Shown: positions 21,426 to 34,984, numbered from the stretch's first letter. The stretch: DNA of 64,000 bases from Raphanus sativus (GCF_000801105.2 NC_079514.1:18082293-18146292); one strand, 5' to 3'. Numbers and translations: made by a program. Notes: generated by a model from the sequence alone, not told the origin.

Positions 21426-22418
21426 GGCCGTTGATACCGGAGACTTTCTTCTACACAGTGAATCAGTGATGATGGGTTTAGGGCTTTCGTGTGGGTTTTT
21501 GGGTATTTACTATTTAGTGTAGGATCCTTAAAGTTTCCGGGTATTATGAATTATGGAACAAGATTTCAGAATTATCAATTTTAACCCAGGTATACTTTAC
21601 TGGGCCACAGTAACAGTCACAAGCACTTCTTTTTTTTTTTTTTTTTTTCACAAGCACTTGTTGTTCATGAGACTATACGACCTAAGAGATTATGACAAGA
21701 AGTCGGTGCTTGAAATGAAAAACGCTAAATTTCTTGTTCAGCCAAGGCATTTTTGTAATGTATCATCCGCTTGGCCTTTCTTCTAAGGAAGTTTCTGTGA
21801 TGAGGAGAGCTTTCATTCATCCTAAATAAATATACGAGGTTGGAGGAAGATTCGCTAAAAGCTCTCCAGGAAGAGATGAATGATAAAACAACTTTTGAGC
21901 AATGATGAGGATGATTCTGGTGATAGGTTTAAAGCAAATCACTATGCAGCCTTTTTGCTAACCCTAGTTTTAACTTAAAATCTTTAACCCTTCATATATA
22001 ACTTTAGTTTATACAATAAAGCTACAAATATATAAAAGAGTGTAGTCAATTTACACGACATAAGCAAAGACTATACTTGTAAAGTGTGCTATTAAATACA
22101 ATGTGTGTCTGTTTGTTTCTTCAATTTACACTCCTATGAAGAGAAAAAAAAAAGAGTGGTGGCTCTGTTCTTTTTAAGGTCTGAACCACTTTCATGTGCA
22201 TTCGCTCACCACGATGCCCTTGGGGATCCACATTCTTCTGCATTGTCCAAATTCAAAATTCGGTTATATACATAGCTTTCTTGGTTGGCAAAGAAGGCAA
22301 CAAACGAAACTTGATGGATAAATAGGGATGATAATGTACCTGCAAGTATGCATTCTTCAGTAGCATCCAGCCAAAGAGCAATTTGAAGCATATGGTTTAT
22401 TTCAGGAAAAAAGACCTT
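21426..22418. promoter_or_regulatory. MORF4 upstream and REV1 downstream region
   Basis: Contains the MORF4 leader (minus strand, from about 21530) and, left of REV1, its 3' UTR. A pure T tract of about 18 bases lies near 21631-21649. No other gene seen. Confidence 0.5.
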
Positions 22419-25400
22419 TCAAGGAATGCTCAAGCTTCCTCCATAGTGTTCATTGATCAAGGCCTATGTACAGAGAGAGAAGTCTGATCACTTTGCCATT
22501 TTTTACGATATTCACAAATGATTCAATTCATAACGACGTAGCTTATCCAAAGTGGAACTTCTACATAGTGATTATAATGTAGATGGAAAACTTGCAGTGA
22601 CCTGAATAAATGGAGACACATTCTCATTGACTTGGTGGAAGAGTTGGTTCCTTGCTGCTAATCTGAAAGGTTAAGTGTAATATATCAACAAATATGAACA
22701 AAATAAAAGAAATATTTGAATACAATCAAGATAGTCGAATGTGCTCTTTAAGAAATTCAACAAATAAGAAAAATCTCTGAAATAGAATTTTTACCTTTTC
22801 AGAAAACGGAAGCAGAGATATATCTCTTCTATATCACCTTCTACCTTGATCTCAATGTACTCTTCAATAAATTCACACACATCGTCAACAGTTTTCTCCA
22901 GATCATTGGCACTTGCATCAGGAAAACTCCCAACTTCCGAAAGAGCACGTTGGAGCACCGTGGATAACAAAGGCGGCCTTGACTGAGCCAACTTGCAGTA
23001 TATCTCTGACATTTTCTCCAAAGTACAATTGCCGCTAACTTTGAAATTCTCTACCCACAAAGGAGGGTTCCCGAACCAGAGAGAGCTACTTGAGAATCCA
23101 ATCTCATTCTCAGAGTCATTTATATATGTTGGCTCCTTATCTTGTTTCGTACAAGTCTCCATGGGAGCATCTGATGATGATGACTGGTCTCTCCGGTGGA
23201 CAGGAAATGCTTCCAATACATCAGCTCTCAACTCTTCAGGCAATTCTTGTAACACAGAGACGTCGACTTGACTAAGGGATGACGGCATCAAATCAGTAAT
23301 TTCAATGGCGCGCTCATTAGGTACATGAGGTTCTTCAAGTTCCTGATTTCAGATATATAAGCAAAAAAATCTAAGTAGTCTAAAAATCAATATCCTTTGC
23401 ATATCACTTGCCCCATTTTTCAGTACATTGCTGAGGATGAATGGCTAAACATATACGAGAAAACTCGGTTCAGTAACTTCAGTTGCAAGAAGCTTTACCT
23501 TTCCTCCAGATGTGCTCGAGCCGTGCATCTGAACTGAGACAGAACTCGATACTTTCATGTCTGCAGTACAGAAAGAAGAAAAAAGTCAGGCAGCTGCAAA
23601 GAAAAACCGTTGTTTCATCGGAACTCTGATGGAACTGAAAAAAAAAATTAACCGTCCAAGGAGACGTGTGGAGAATCGTTGTTGATCTTTCTTTTGCCTC
23701 GTTTTTTCTCAATCAAATCATACAACTTCCCGCCGTAGGTTCCATCTAATTCCGAAAGGAGATCTGGAGGAAGGTTCTCTAGAACTTCCATGTCAAGGTG
23801 ACACATGGGCGGCAAGGACGAATTTGTATCACCTGACTGAACCGAAGGTTCTGCTGAATCACATTCTCGGAGTCTAGAAACTCCACCAGTATCGCGCCTC
23901 TTACCATCTGCCACAAGACAGCAAGTAAAGAAGCAGTTTCCATAGCTAAAAACGTAACCATTAACCTAACCAAGACATTGTGTGGACTAGCCGAGCATTT
24001 ATTACCTGGGATTTCTTTAACTTCTGCAGCAAAGACATTATCATCTTTTTCTGTTTGGACAGAGGCAGGCGCAGAGTTGAGCCATGATGTCAGAGTCTTT
24101 GAACCTTGAGAGTTTAAGGGAACACATATCAATGAATGTCCAGACAACGGTGTTTGGGAATTAAATCAACTTTCTTTTCTGATTTTCTAGAAAGCACACA
24201 CACATACAGACAAGTCATAGTGAACCCTAGAGTTTCAGTAAACTACCTTTATTAGAAGGATCTGCACCCTCAAGCTTAGAGACCTGAAGCCCAACCCCAC
24301 GAACTTCCTTAACATCTATCTCGAGAGAAACAAAAGTTGAGGGTTAATAATCCAAATTCAAGGAATAGCTCAAACGTAAAAAAAGAATAGCAAAAGCTGC
24401 AAGCAATTCAACAGTTTGATGTCACCCACAAGGTAATAGCAAAGAATATATTCCTCCAAGATTTTCAATCTCAGGAATTTCTCATAGTCGTGTAGTACTA
24501 TACAATATTATTTGCAACTTTTAAGCTTCTATAAAGTCGATAAAATGGTCCCAGAAAATCGATAAAACGATTAAATGCATCTACTTGAGGAAATAATAGT
24601 TTGCCAAAAGCAGGCACTTAGGAGAGAATCTCCAAGAGCTTGCCACAGGTTCATCTAATCTTTCAAACTAGTCTTATGACTCTTGTCCATCTTCTATAAC
24701 ATTTGGAAAATTTTAGATAACTGCTTCTTGCAATGCATGCGAAGGACTTGAATAGGCCCCAAAAAAGTAACAACAAAACCATCTTTAAAAAGCAGATAAG
24801 GCCCACTTACCCAAGCAAAACGACCCAAACAACTTCTTTGAAATTCTCCGTAACACTTCTATGTCATCAGTAGCGGCAGGCACCTATGGCATCAATGTTA
24901 ATCAGCATACTGAGAAATACTACACTTAGCAACCGTGAGTGAAAATAAAACTATCATCATGTTTGACATATAAAACTTATATGGTACCAACTCACTGTGA
25001 TAGAACGGCTAAAGTTGCCACAGTCACCACAACCCATATACTTCGCAGGTTCTCCGGCATCTTTTTTTCTCTTTTTTATCTGAAACAGTACCACACCACA
25101 AAACTTTCAATGTTTTTTTCTCATGATAAATGCTTTCATCATGGCATATAATACCCAATGTGAAATAAAAGCATAACCCTAACTACTTTTACAGCAATAA
25201 AATTAAGGAAGGCATAATACCTTAAGAGTAAAAGTGCGTCCTATCATTTCACATCCTTGCAGACGCAGAGAAACTTCCTTGCATAGGCATTGGAGGAAGT
25301 GCTGAACCTGCAACCGTCAACAACCATACACATTCTTGGTTCAACATCAAATGAATTATGTTTGGAAAAAAGTAACAAAAGATATAATTCACAAGAATAC

Positions 25401-28400
25401 ATACATCTTGCTGATCTCTAAACCTTACGCCCCAATTCACTTCCGCCCCTATGGACTTGCTCTCCTGTAAATAAAAAAAATTCTCCAGGTTACTGGTTGA
25501 GCTAAATTATAAGCTCACAGATAAGACATGTCAAAAGAAAAATATCACTTATAGAGAGAAAAACTAGGAAATGTAAAACAAATGAGTGAGTCAACTGCTA
25601 AGCAGACCTGCACCGCCGTAACAGACCGAAGGTCTAGTCCTCTACTATAACTCCAAAGCATCTCACCGGTTTTCACCCCAAAATCCTTTTGAAGAGCATC
25701 CTGCAAAAACCCAATATATTTTTTTTAAAATCTAGGTTGACTGTCACACTCGTTGAATGTTCTCATGAGTATGAATAAGAAGAAGGAACATCATACAAAA
25801 CAGAATTGGTATTTGTCAAAATAAGTTTTGTAGTTAGTAAAATTGTATATGATGGTTTTCTCAACTTCAAAAGCTATTTCAATGTAAAGCTAACCAAAGT
25901 AAAATATTGGTGCCAAACTGTTTCTCGAAAAATCTATTTTTATCTATAGATAAATCCAGCGAACTAAACAAGAATCACATGTTCTTTTAAGAACAATACG
26001 ATTTCTTTTACTTCTAGACATGTCCACAACCACAAAGGTGTTTTACCTTGGATATCAAACGTAACTGCCCACATGTTTGAATATTTTGCTTCTCCAGCTT
26101 CTCCTTCAACACAGAACCTACACCAGGAAGTGTGCCGACTGCAAGCTGATCCAAGAACTCCTCTACCTGCAAAAACAGCACACACTATCAAGAACCGAAC
26201 TTCTATACAAAATGGCTTTTGCATTCAAGAAAACAACCACAGCTCAACGACCTCTTTCCACTGGTACAAGTCACTGAACAAACACATATATACTAAAAAT
26301 AGAAAGCAGTTTACGGAAATCACCTTCTCAGCAGAGATATGAAACTGACCGGCTGGTTTAGCAACTCTGGTAGCAAGGCGAGCCATTAGCATAGTACTGC
26401 CTATCCCAGCACTTGCACTGCATCCAGTAGTGTCAAGGATCTCTTTTCTTATTGTTGATGCTAAGATATCAGGTTCTACATATCTCACATCTGAGACATC
26501 TAAAAATGCTTCATCGCAGCTTACCGCCTAACACCAAAAAGGAAACATTATTTTAACAGTAGGTTAATGCCAGCAACTGGAAAATGGATCTTTTGAAAGC
26601 TGACCTGAACTTTTCTGCAATGCCTATGCAGGATGTCATAAAACTGATCAGCTACCTACAGTGAGTTACAGTGTCAAACATGCTGTACCGACTCGACAAC
26701 AAACAAGACACACTCAACTCCAAAAAAATACCTCTTCATAAGCTTCAAAATTGTACGGAACAATAACAAGCTGAGGGCAAAGCTCTTTGGCATGTCTTAC
26801 AAACATACCTGCCTTCACTCCTGTATTTAGAAAATTGCAACAAGTTAGTACAAAAGCAGATAAGTCATGACCCACAGCATAACGAAGCTTAAGAAAAATT
26901 ACTTTAGTATAAGACAGACCATAAGCCCTAGCTGGATAGTTTGCAGAGGAAATTTCCGCCGTTCCTTTCGGATTATCTGAGTGGCATACGGCTACGGGCT
27001 TGTCTTGTAATTCAAGACGGTTCCTGATAACCACTGACACAAAGAAGGAATCCTGGGATCATATCACAGATTTAAATAATTAGAATGCAACAACTGAAAG
27101 CGAGAACCAAATAAACGCAATCCAAGGATACAGAAAACAGCCAAGAGGGTTGAAATTACCAAATCGATGTGGATAATGGTTGACTTCTTGGCATTTTCAG
27201 CTGTACTCTGGCCAGAATCTGCCCATTTAAGTCCATTAAAAGAGCCGTGGAATCTTTTACGGTATCTGTTTCTCCATGTTCCAATAAAATGCAGCCTTGA
27301 ATTCTGCAGAAGCAAAATTAAATATGGAAAAAGTATCTTCAGAGTCTGCTTTGCAGTAATACTATGCATCCAAGTTATATAAGTTGACACTGAAACTCTC
27401 TTAGTTCCACCTGAGAGGACTATATATCTCAACCAGAGATTATTACATAATTGAATCCCTTGTAAGAGATACCAAAAACGATGAACGTAAACAGGCTTAA
27501 CAATATTTGTATAAAGAGTTACCTTGAAGTAGTTTTCCACAAAATTGGGGTCCTCGAGAGTTGAATGGCGCCTTACAGAGGATCCAGCAGCAGTTGAAAC
27601 CGGTTTTCCATGTGAGGATTTATTGTTCGAAGCAGAAGGCAGATTGGTAGTGGACTGGAGTTCACTACTAAGTTCTTTTTCTTCGTTGTCATAGCTACCA
27701 AGTATGTCTGCATTCACTTCAGAAGATTTCAGATCGTCAGTTCTTGTTTGTGCAGTTATTTCTGGAATAGACGTCTCAGTATAAACGCCATCAAATTCAT
27801 CAGCAACGTGGGCTCTTGATTCCTCTGAATCTCCTGCTTTAATTGAACTTCCTTCTTCAGCTTCACTGTATCCAGTTTCAGGCTGAGAAGATGTAACCGA
27901 CGAAGCCACCTGCGGATTGGAATGCCTTCTGGGTGCAAAAAACGCAGACAGCTTTGGCTGGGTATGATTCAGTTGATCTAGCTGGTAAGGAACCCCTAGG
28001 ATGTGATAATCACGGAATGAAAAAAAGATGATCAAATAGTTTTATGCGATGATGACAGCAAACAAAACTGATCCAGACCCAAAATTGTCTGCATAATGTT
28101 TGCATAATTTTAAGTGAAACTGAATCGTCAGGTGTTGACTTACATCCCAGAAGTCTGTTGGCAGAGATAGAGTCCACTATCCATGCGGGTTTCACAACAG
28201 GTAACCCTCTGCTGAATGCCCTGATTAGAAATAAAAAACCTTAATCAGTAAACGAACTTGCAAGAAATTAGCTAAGGAGTTTCTAAGAAGTACAACAACA
28301 CTAACCGTAGATTCTTGACTTTGCTATCAGGAAGGTTGCTGCAGATGATATGTGTTACAGAACGCCTTGAAAAGTAGTTCTCGAATCTCCCACCATAAGT

Positions 28401-29129
28401 CAACATGTAACCTCGCAGTTCCTAGACAGATCTAAACACTGTTAAACTACACTGCACAGTCTGCACTAAGCAAAAATTTCAGGAAATTTTTAAAGTTTCT
28501 TCATCAGTATAAATATACTGGTTACGGACAAAGGTGAAATTAATATAAACCAAAGAAATAGAGGTAAAACCTGATGGGAAGGAATAGTGAAACCATCCAC
28601 AAAGATTGAAACGCCTTGGAAGATAAGTTTCTCAGAATCCGAAACACCAGTAGAAGCCTCGTTTTCAAATTGGTTCTGAAGTTTCCGATTTTTCACTTCC
28701 ATGTAACTACAAAAAAATCACAGAACATCAACCAAAAAACTGATAACAGTGCTAATTGTTTATAAGAAAAGTATAGATTACACAGAAAAATAAGAGATTA
28801 AATCTTTGTATTGTTCCATCTATACCCTTTAAACCCCATCAAAAAGCATTTCACTTCCTTCTAATACTTCACAACCAAATCAAACACTTTCAAGAGGGAA
28901 AGTCCAAACCTTTACATGGTAATTTCGAAAGCCCAACACTACAAATTACATAAGAGTTAGAGCAGAACCTTCCGAAATCCGAAAATGGAGAGGAACGAGA
29001 AGAAGGTAGAGAAGCGGCGCCGGAGCCCCATGCGGCGCCTAGGGTTTTCTGATTGCTAGGGTTCTTCTTCTTAGACTTCTTGCTACTCCCACTGCCGCCT
29101 GAGGAATTGGACCCAAGGCTACGCTTCAT
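22419..29129 (-). CDS. REV1: DNA repair polymerase REV1 (Y family, deoxycytidyl transferase)
   Basis: 23 exons: complement of 22419-22463, 22602-22662, 22795-23342, 23499-23560, 23653-23907, 24006-24104, 24247-24315, 24811-24883, 24996-25079, 25221-25307, 25405-25464, 25608-25700, 26047-26166, 26324-26527, 26605-26655, 26732-26820, 26920-27052, 27160-27303, 27523-27995, 28144-28220, 28306-28421, 28571-28706, 28969-29129; 3,240 nt, 1,079 residues. REV1 inserts dCMP opposite abasic sites and organises translesion synthesis in the nucleus. Seen: a basic N-terminus (KKSKKK), a BRCT domain (FVDGFTIPSHQELRGYM; PAWIVDSI), and catalytic motifs IIHIDLDSFF and SCDEAFLDVS with their acidic residues. Then come the polymerase thumb and little finger, two ubiquitin-binding-like motifs (LENLPPDLLSEL, LQELPEELRADVL) and a helical C-terminal domain for partner polymerases. 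It starts 482 bp from POLH, divergently. Intact; length close to the Arabidopsis protein. Confidence 0.95.
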
Positions 29130-29611
29130 TGCAGAGACGGAGAAGAAGCTTTCAACGCAATTTTTCCAAATCGTGAAGAACTCGGTGACGGGGTTTTATA
29201 TATATAAAATAAAACACGCACTTTGCCGGGTTAGTACAAACTTATTTATTTCTTTCATAAATTACCCATTACTTTTAAAATTATCAATGGTTACTTTGCA
29301 AAATATTTTCTTACCTCAACTCTAATGATTTAATTTTCGTATTTTCTTTTCAAGCCAAGTGTGTTAATAAAAGTAAACAGTATTAAAGTCGAGACTAGTC
29401 TTACGGAATTTTGGTGTAGATTATTGTAGTTCAGGGGCTATCTTACATAATGATTAGTTTGAGGGTTTTTTTGCTAATTATTATTTTCGCGCGCTATCGC
29501 TATCCCCAGAGAGAAAAAAAGAAAACCCTTTCAGAAAAAAAAAAGTTAACCCCTTTCTCGATTTTGCTCTGATTACTGTGTAGAAAAGAAAGATTCAATT
29601 TTGGTTTAGAA
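29130..29611. promoter_or_regulatory. Shared divergent promoter of REV1 and POLH
   Basis: Only 482 bp separate the two start codons, transcribed away from each other, so both promoters and both leaders must fit here. No strong TATA box is placed for POLH; a TATATATAAAA tract near 29199-29209 could serve REV1. A GC-rich island within AT-rich DNA at 29485-29502 contains an E2F-type site. The arrangement allows joint regulation of two translesion polymerases. Confidence 0.8.
29485..29492. promoter_or_regulatory. E2F-type site TTTCGCGC
   Basis: TTTCGCGC fits the E2F/DP consensus TTTSSCGC, about 120 bp upstream of the POLH start codon and 355 bp from that of REV1. E2F sites in plants mark S-phase and DNA-repair genes. 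One 8-base match is suggestive only, but it sits in the one GC-rich patch of this promoter. Confidence 0.55.
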
Positions 29612-32600
29612 ATGCCGGTGGCGAGACCAGAGACATCGGATGCTAGAGTTATCGCCCATGTCGACATGGATTGCTTCTACGTTCAAGGTCTCTTTTACCT
29701 ATCTATCTAAACCCTAATTGTATACCTACACTCGCTATACACTTGAATGACAGAAGCAACGGATTCGAATTTGAATCTGTTGGAGTTCTGAATTGTTTCT
29801 TTTTGTCTCTTTTGACTTTGTGTTAAGGGATTTGTGAAATTTCGAATCTGAATTTATGTTAAAAAGCTGTCTCCTTTTCTTGCTTTAAAAATTGTCCTTT
29901 CCTGATTAGTGGAGCAAAGGAAGCAACCGGAGTTGCGAGGACTTCCTACAGCAGTTGTGCAGTACAATGAATGGCAAGGTGGTGGTTTGATTGCTGTTAG
30001 CTACGAGGCTCGTAGATGTGGCGTCAAGCGGTTAGTTTAATTCAATAATACTATCCTTCTTTCTCCCTCCCAATTGTGTCTCAAAGGATGAAATTTTTCA
30101 GGTCCATGAGAGGTGAAGAGGCTAAGGCCGCCTGCCCTGACATTCAGTTGGTTCAAGTTCCTGTCGCTCGTGGTAAAGCTGACCTCAATACATATCGCAC
30201 TGCCGGTTCTGAGGTTGTTCGAACTGAAACTATGCTTCAAATCTTTACTAGTATATTCTAAAGTTTTATCCCCTTCTATGTGTCTCCCTAGGTGGTTTCG
30301 ATTCTTGCACAAAGCGGTAAATGTGAGAGAGCTTCCATTGATGAAGTGTATCTTGACCTCACCGATGCAGCAGAAAGCATGCTGGCCGATGCGCCTCCGG
30401 AGAGTTTGGAATCTATAGATGAAGAAGCTCTTAAATCTCATATTCTTGGAATTAACCGAGAGGTATGATTGAGATTGTTTTAGTATTTTGATCTTAAGTT
30501 GTTTTCTACTCTTGTGATACATATTTTTTTGGCTTTGGTTCAGGATGGAGATGATTTTAAGGAGAGTGTCCGTGATTGGATATGTCGAAAAGATGCTGAT
30601 CGCCGTGATAAGTTATTAGGTTGTGGAATCATCATTGTTGCAGAACTCCGGAAACAAGTGTTGAAGGAGACTGAGTTTAGCTGTTCTGCTGGCGTAGCCC
30701 ATAACAAGGCAATTAGCGATTTGTTTTGTTTTGTTTTTACTTTTATTGCTTTGTTCTAGCGAGTGACAACATGTAACTTAACAAGCAGATGCTAGCCAAA
30801 CTTGCTAGTGGGATGAATAAACCTGCCCAGCAAACCGTTGTACCATATGCAGCTGTACAGGAACTTCTCACTTCTTTGCCAATAAAGAAAATGTAAGTAA
30901 GCTTGACCAAACTTATTGACCCCAGTGCATATTTTCTGTATGATAGTTAATGAATTGTGTTATAAACATGTTAATTTATATTCTTTTTTCTCGGTGTGTT
31001 CTAAAAGTATGACTTAAGTTGTGCATTGCATCGTTAATCTCTGTCACATGATCATAAGATTGTTAGTTGCCCTTGGCTATTGTTTAGAAACTCTAATTAT
31101 GTATCTTGCAGGAAACAACTGGGAGGAAAGCTGGGCACTAGCTTGCAAACTGACTTGGGAATTGTCACTGTGGGGGACTTGTTGCAGTTCTCTGAAACTA
31201 AGCTGCAAGAACATTACGGAATAAATACTGGGTAATAATAAATCTGGAACAGATAGAAACTTGTTCTCCTGGACTCTTAGACTAGTGATGATTGTTAAAT
31301 ACTTTTTAAACAAAATGAATGTGTTTGCCTAAAAGACCACTTATGTGGTTCATAACATAAAACTAAAAGGATGTGGGACTCTTGCTTGATTGTAAACAAG
31401 GTTACTAATACTTGTTTTAATCTGCCTTTGTAGTACATGGTTATGGAATATTGCAAGAGGGATCAGTGGGGAAGAAGTGCAAGGCCGTCTTCTCCCCAAA
31501 AGCCATGGTTCTGGAAAGACATTTCCCGGACCTCGTGCTCTGAGGTCACTCTCAAACGTAAGAGTTGAATCTCAGCCAGATTATTCACTTTTATAACCCC
31601 CTATAACTGTTTTCTTAATAAAATCTGTTAAATACTTTTAGGTCCAGCATTGGCTGAATCAGCTTTCAGAAGAACTATACGAGCGTCTCAGTTCTGACTT
31701 GGAGCAGAATAAGCGGATTGCAAGCACCCTTACCCTTCATGCCACCGCTTTCAGAGTACCTATTTTTCTCCTGTATTTGTAGTTTGCACAAATGTTTTAC
31801 TTCGTTATATATATACTTGTGGAGTTAAAAAATCTTTTTTTTTTGTTTATATATAATGCAGTCAAAGGATTCAGATTCGCATAAGAAGTTTCCTTCAAAA
31901 TCATGTCCACTGAGATATGGGGTAACCAAGGTTCAAGAAGATGCATTTAACTTGTTCCAAGCTGCGTTGCGTGAATACATGGGACCTTTTGGAACTAAAC
32001 CTCAAGGCAATAAGAAAGAAACATGGAGAATAACAGGTCTCTCTGTTTCAGCTAGTAAAATCGTGGATATACCATCTGTAAGTTCTCATAGCCACTAAGA
32101 CTCTTCTAGCTATTGATTGTGACCACTATCAAACATTTAGCTGGTTTTCTGGACTCTAGTGGTAGAAATGATATCTTATTGAAACGTAGGGCACAAGTTC
32201 GATAATGAGATATTTTCAAAGTCAATCTACTATTCCTTCTTGTTCAACAAGTGGTTGTCTTCAAGAACATGTAGCGGTGACTCCCTCAGGTACTCCAGAG
32301 TTTTCCTGTGTATTTGCAGAACTGTTCTTGAATCAAACTTAATTTCATGTTTTGTCTTGTAATATGTGTAGCTAGTGAAAGTTGTTCTGAACAGAAATCA
32401 GCAGAAACCGAAGCAGCAATGCCTCCTGATAAAGACATGAGCATAACTGATACTTCGCCTGATTTAGACAATTCATATGGAAACATGGACATGGTCCCTG
32501 AAAAGGTATCTATACCAGAAAGTTTTTACGTTCTCAGTTTCAAGAGATAAGAAATGTGAAGGGGTTCTTTAGTAATCTAAATTGAGGCTTGAATGGTTTG

Positions 32601-33239
32601 AATGATTAAAGAGCTTATATATGATATCAAGTAATCAGTGTACACTTGAAGAACCAGTTCCACAGTTTACTTGTCAGGATGTCTCTTGTCAATCAAATGA
32701 AGCAACGGAGTTTCCAACACAATCAGGATCCAACAAAGGCACACAAACGAAGACAAGTGGGCAGAAGATAAAAGAAAAGAGCCGGGTATGCGAATTTTTA
32801 ACTTCACTGCTTGTTTCTGTAATGTGCAAGTTTGTTCTCAAAAGCTACTTCTTTTTGCTGAGATTCTATTTTGCTTGTTTGTTCTTAGGGAATGCATTCA
32901 GTTGTCGATATCTTTAAGAATTACAGTGCGGCTCCTCGATCAAAGCAAGAGACTCAAGAAGATTCAACAGTGTCATTAACAAGTAACAGAGGCAGCTTGA
33001 GTAGCTCCACGAGCCATAGTAGTGAAATGAATAAAGAGGTGGGGGATAGAAGAGAAACAGAGTGGGGATACAAGGTTGGTGAAATCGATCAGTCTGTTTT
33101 CGACGAGTTACCCTATGAGATTCAACGAGAATTCAGGAGTTTCCTACGCCCTAATAAACGGCCTAACGCCGGTAAAAGCAAAGGTGATGGTTCTGCTTCT
33201 TCAGGCATTGCTCATTATTTTCCACCATTGAAGAGATAG
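29612..33239 (+). CDS. POLH: DNA polymerase eta (Y family)
   Basis: 14 exons: 29612-29687, 29910-30030, 30102-30213, 30292-30462, 30544-30708, 30789-30892, 31112-31231, 31434-31557, 31642-31755, 31862-32077, 32190-32289, 32372-32505, 32639-32785, 32889-33239; 2,055 nt, 684 residues, about the Arabidopsis length. Pol eta copies past UV cyclobutane dimers with little error and works in the nucleus with PCNA. Seen: the palm motif VIAHVDMDCFYVQVE with its metal-binding Asp, the SIDEVYLDLT acidic pair, GVAHNKMLAKLASGMNKP thumb residues, and the little-finger region to about 440. A low-complexity linker follows, then a UBM-like motif (IDQSVFDELPYEIQREF) and a terminal PCNA-binding-like IAHYFPPLKR. 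The intron after residue 215 uses a GC donor (30709-30710). All other junctions are GT-AG. Confidence 0.95.
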
Positions 33240-33523
33240 ACTCAGGCTCTTCTGTCTCTGTGGTTGACTTTGTATAGTGTCTGTAGTCATTTGTCTTGTT
33301 TGAGATATGATCTTCTATTTACAGTTACCAGAGTTATTATTATCCAAAAATACTAGAAGAAAAGTTTATGAACTGACTTCTTCAAAAACAAGAACTACGA
33401 CTACGAGTATTCGTAATGTTCAACGAATTTGTCGATAACACTCGTGCATCCTAATTAGTGACCCTCTAGCTTCTTTTCTTAGTATGGGACCTTTTGTTAA
33501 ATGTTTACCAAATGAAAAAAGTT
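33240..33523. other. POLH 3' flank
   Basis: Probable 3' UTR of POLH, then spacer ending in AAAAAAGTT, the left target duplication of the next element. No gene seen. Confidence 0.5.
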
Positions 33524-34281
33524 AGGAAAAACGGCCATTTCATATTCTACCCGATTTATATGACTGTGCCAAAATATATCTGAACTTAGAGCATGCCCAT
33601 TAGTGGTTCTTAAGGGGTTCATAGGCTCGGGTTCATAGGGCCGGAAGAGAAAAAAAATAGAAAAATGGGCTAATTAGCGTGACCCGTCTCTTAGCGGTGA
33701 TCCGTCCGTAGCCGAGTTCAAGGCACGTGTCGCGCTGAGATTGGGCCCGTGTTTTCGAGTTGAAGCGGAGTAATTCGCGAAACCTTTCATTTTCTTTTAT
33801 TCCGCAAAAGCTAGGGTTTCTTTCTCGTCTAGGCGATTCAGAGGCGATTCTCGTGCGACGCCGATTCCCGGAGCTTTTCACCATCAAATCGACGACGAAC
33901 GGTTTCCTCCACGAGCTCAGGTTAGTATCTAGTACATTCGCGGTTATTTTGAAGCGTTTTGGGCAGGGAAGGGTTGTCGGCGATTCTTAATCGATTTAGG
34001 GTTTTCGTAGTTGGGTTCAAAATCGTGTTGGGGCTTTCAATTAATCTTCATGCGGGGTTGTATTAACCGACTCATGGTTGGTTTGTCTGGGATTAAAAAT
34101 TGATTTGGGGATTTAGGGTTAGGGTTCGAAATTGATAAAGGGTTACGGTTCTTAATCCATTATATGGGTCTCGTTTAAGGGTTTTTAATCGTCATGACGG
34201 GTTGATCTCATATTTTTCTATATACTTTGATTTGTTTGATGACTTTGATGACTTTTCTTATTTTTTTTGTGTCTGCTATAG

Positions 34282-34878
34282 ATGGATCCCGCAGCAGAGA
34301 GAAGAGACATGAAGAGGAACATTGAGTACAACAACAGCTTGCAATATGTGGCTGATTCGGAGTACGGGATACCGACAAGGTGTTACTGTGGTGGGAGAAT
34401 GATTGACAAGGTTCAGGGGAAGGAGGAGAGAGACACTCTTCCTGGGAAGCGCTTCTTCACATGCATAAACTACCAGGTAATAATCTATGTTTCTGTTTAT
34501 TTATGTTCTTTTCCTTATACTGATTTTGATGAATTGTTTTTTTTAATGGTTTAACCAAGGCTGATGGGCTCCATTATCGTCAGCCTTGGGTTCATGGTGT
34601 CCAGGAGGAGATCGAGAAGCTCACTAACCACCTGCAGGCGGCTGAGAAGGTGATCAAGGAGGTGCCCATCCTCAGTCAACAGATTGAGTCACTTGAGGTA
34701 ATATCTTCTCTCTTCATTGCATTGCTTATCTCTTTTGGTGTTTCATTAGTGAAGAAAACGTATTAACTCATTTTCTTTTTGTTGTTTACATGTCCAGGAA
34801 CAGGTTAAGAGGCTCTCTGGCCAGGTGGATGTTCTCAGTGTGAAAGTCGCTGACCTGGAGATGGTCTGCTTCGATTGA
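34282..34878 (+). CDS. GRF-type zinc-finger, coiled-coil protein inside the transposon
   Basis: Model: join 34282-34476, 34560-34697, 34798-34878; 414 nt, 137 residues. Residues ~30-75 (IPTRCYCGGRMI then RFFTCINY) form the first half of a GRF zinc finger (C-x-C ... F-x-C). The remaining 70 residues are heptad-like (LTNHLQAAEKVIKEVPILSQ) and look like a coiled coil. It resembles the large Brassicaceae family annotated as At4g04775-like, many members of which lie in repeats. It sits between the left TIR and the Myb gene, in the same direction, so it may be cargo or a true third protein of this transposon lineage. GRF fingers bind single-stranded DNA in other proteins; its role here is unknown. 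Confidence 0.75.
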
Positions 34879-34984
34879 AAAGCAAAGGTAAGACTCAACT
34901 CTCGATTACTGTTTGTGTGTCTTCGTTTCCTGCAATTGTGTTTATTCTTTTTTTTCTTAATATGTTAAGCGTATATAAACTGAA

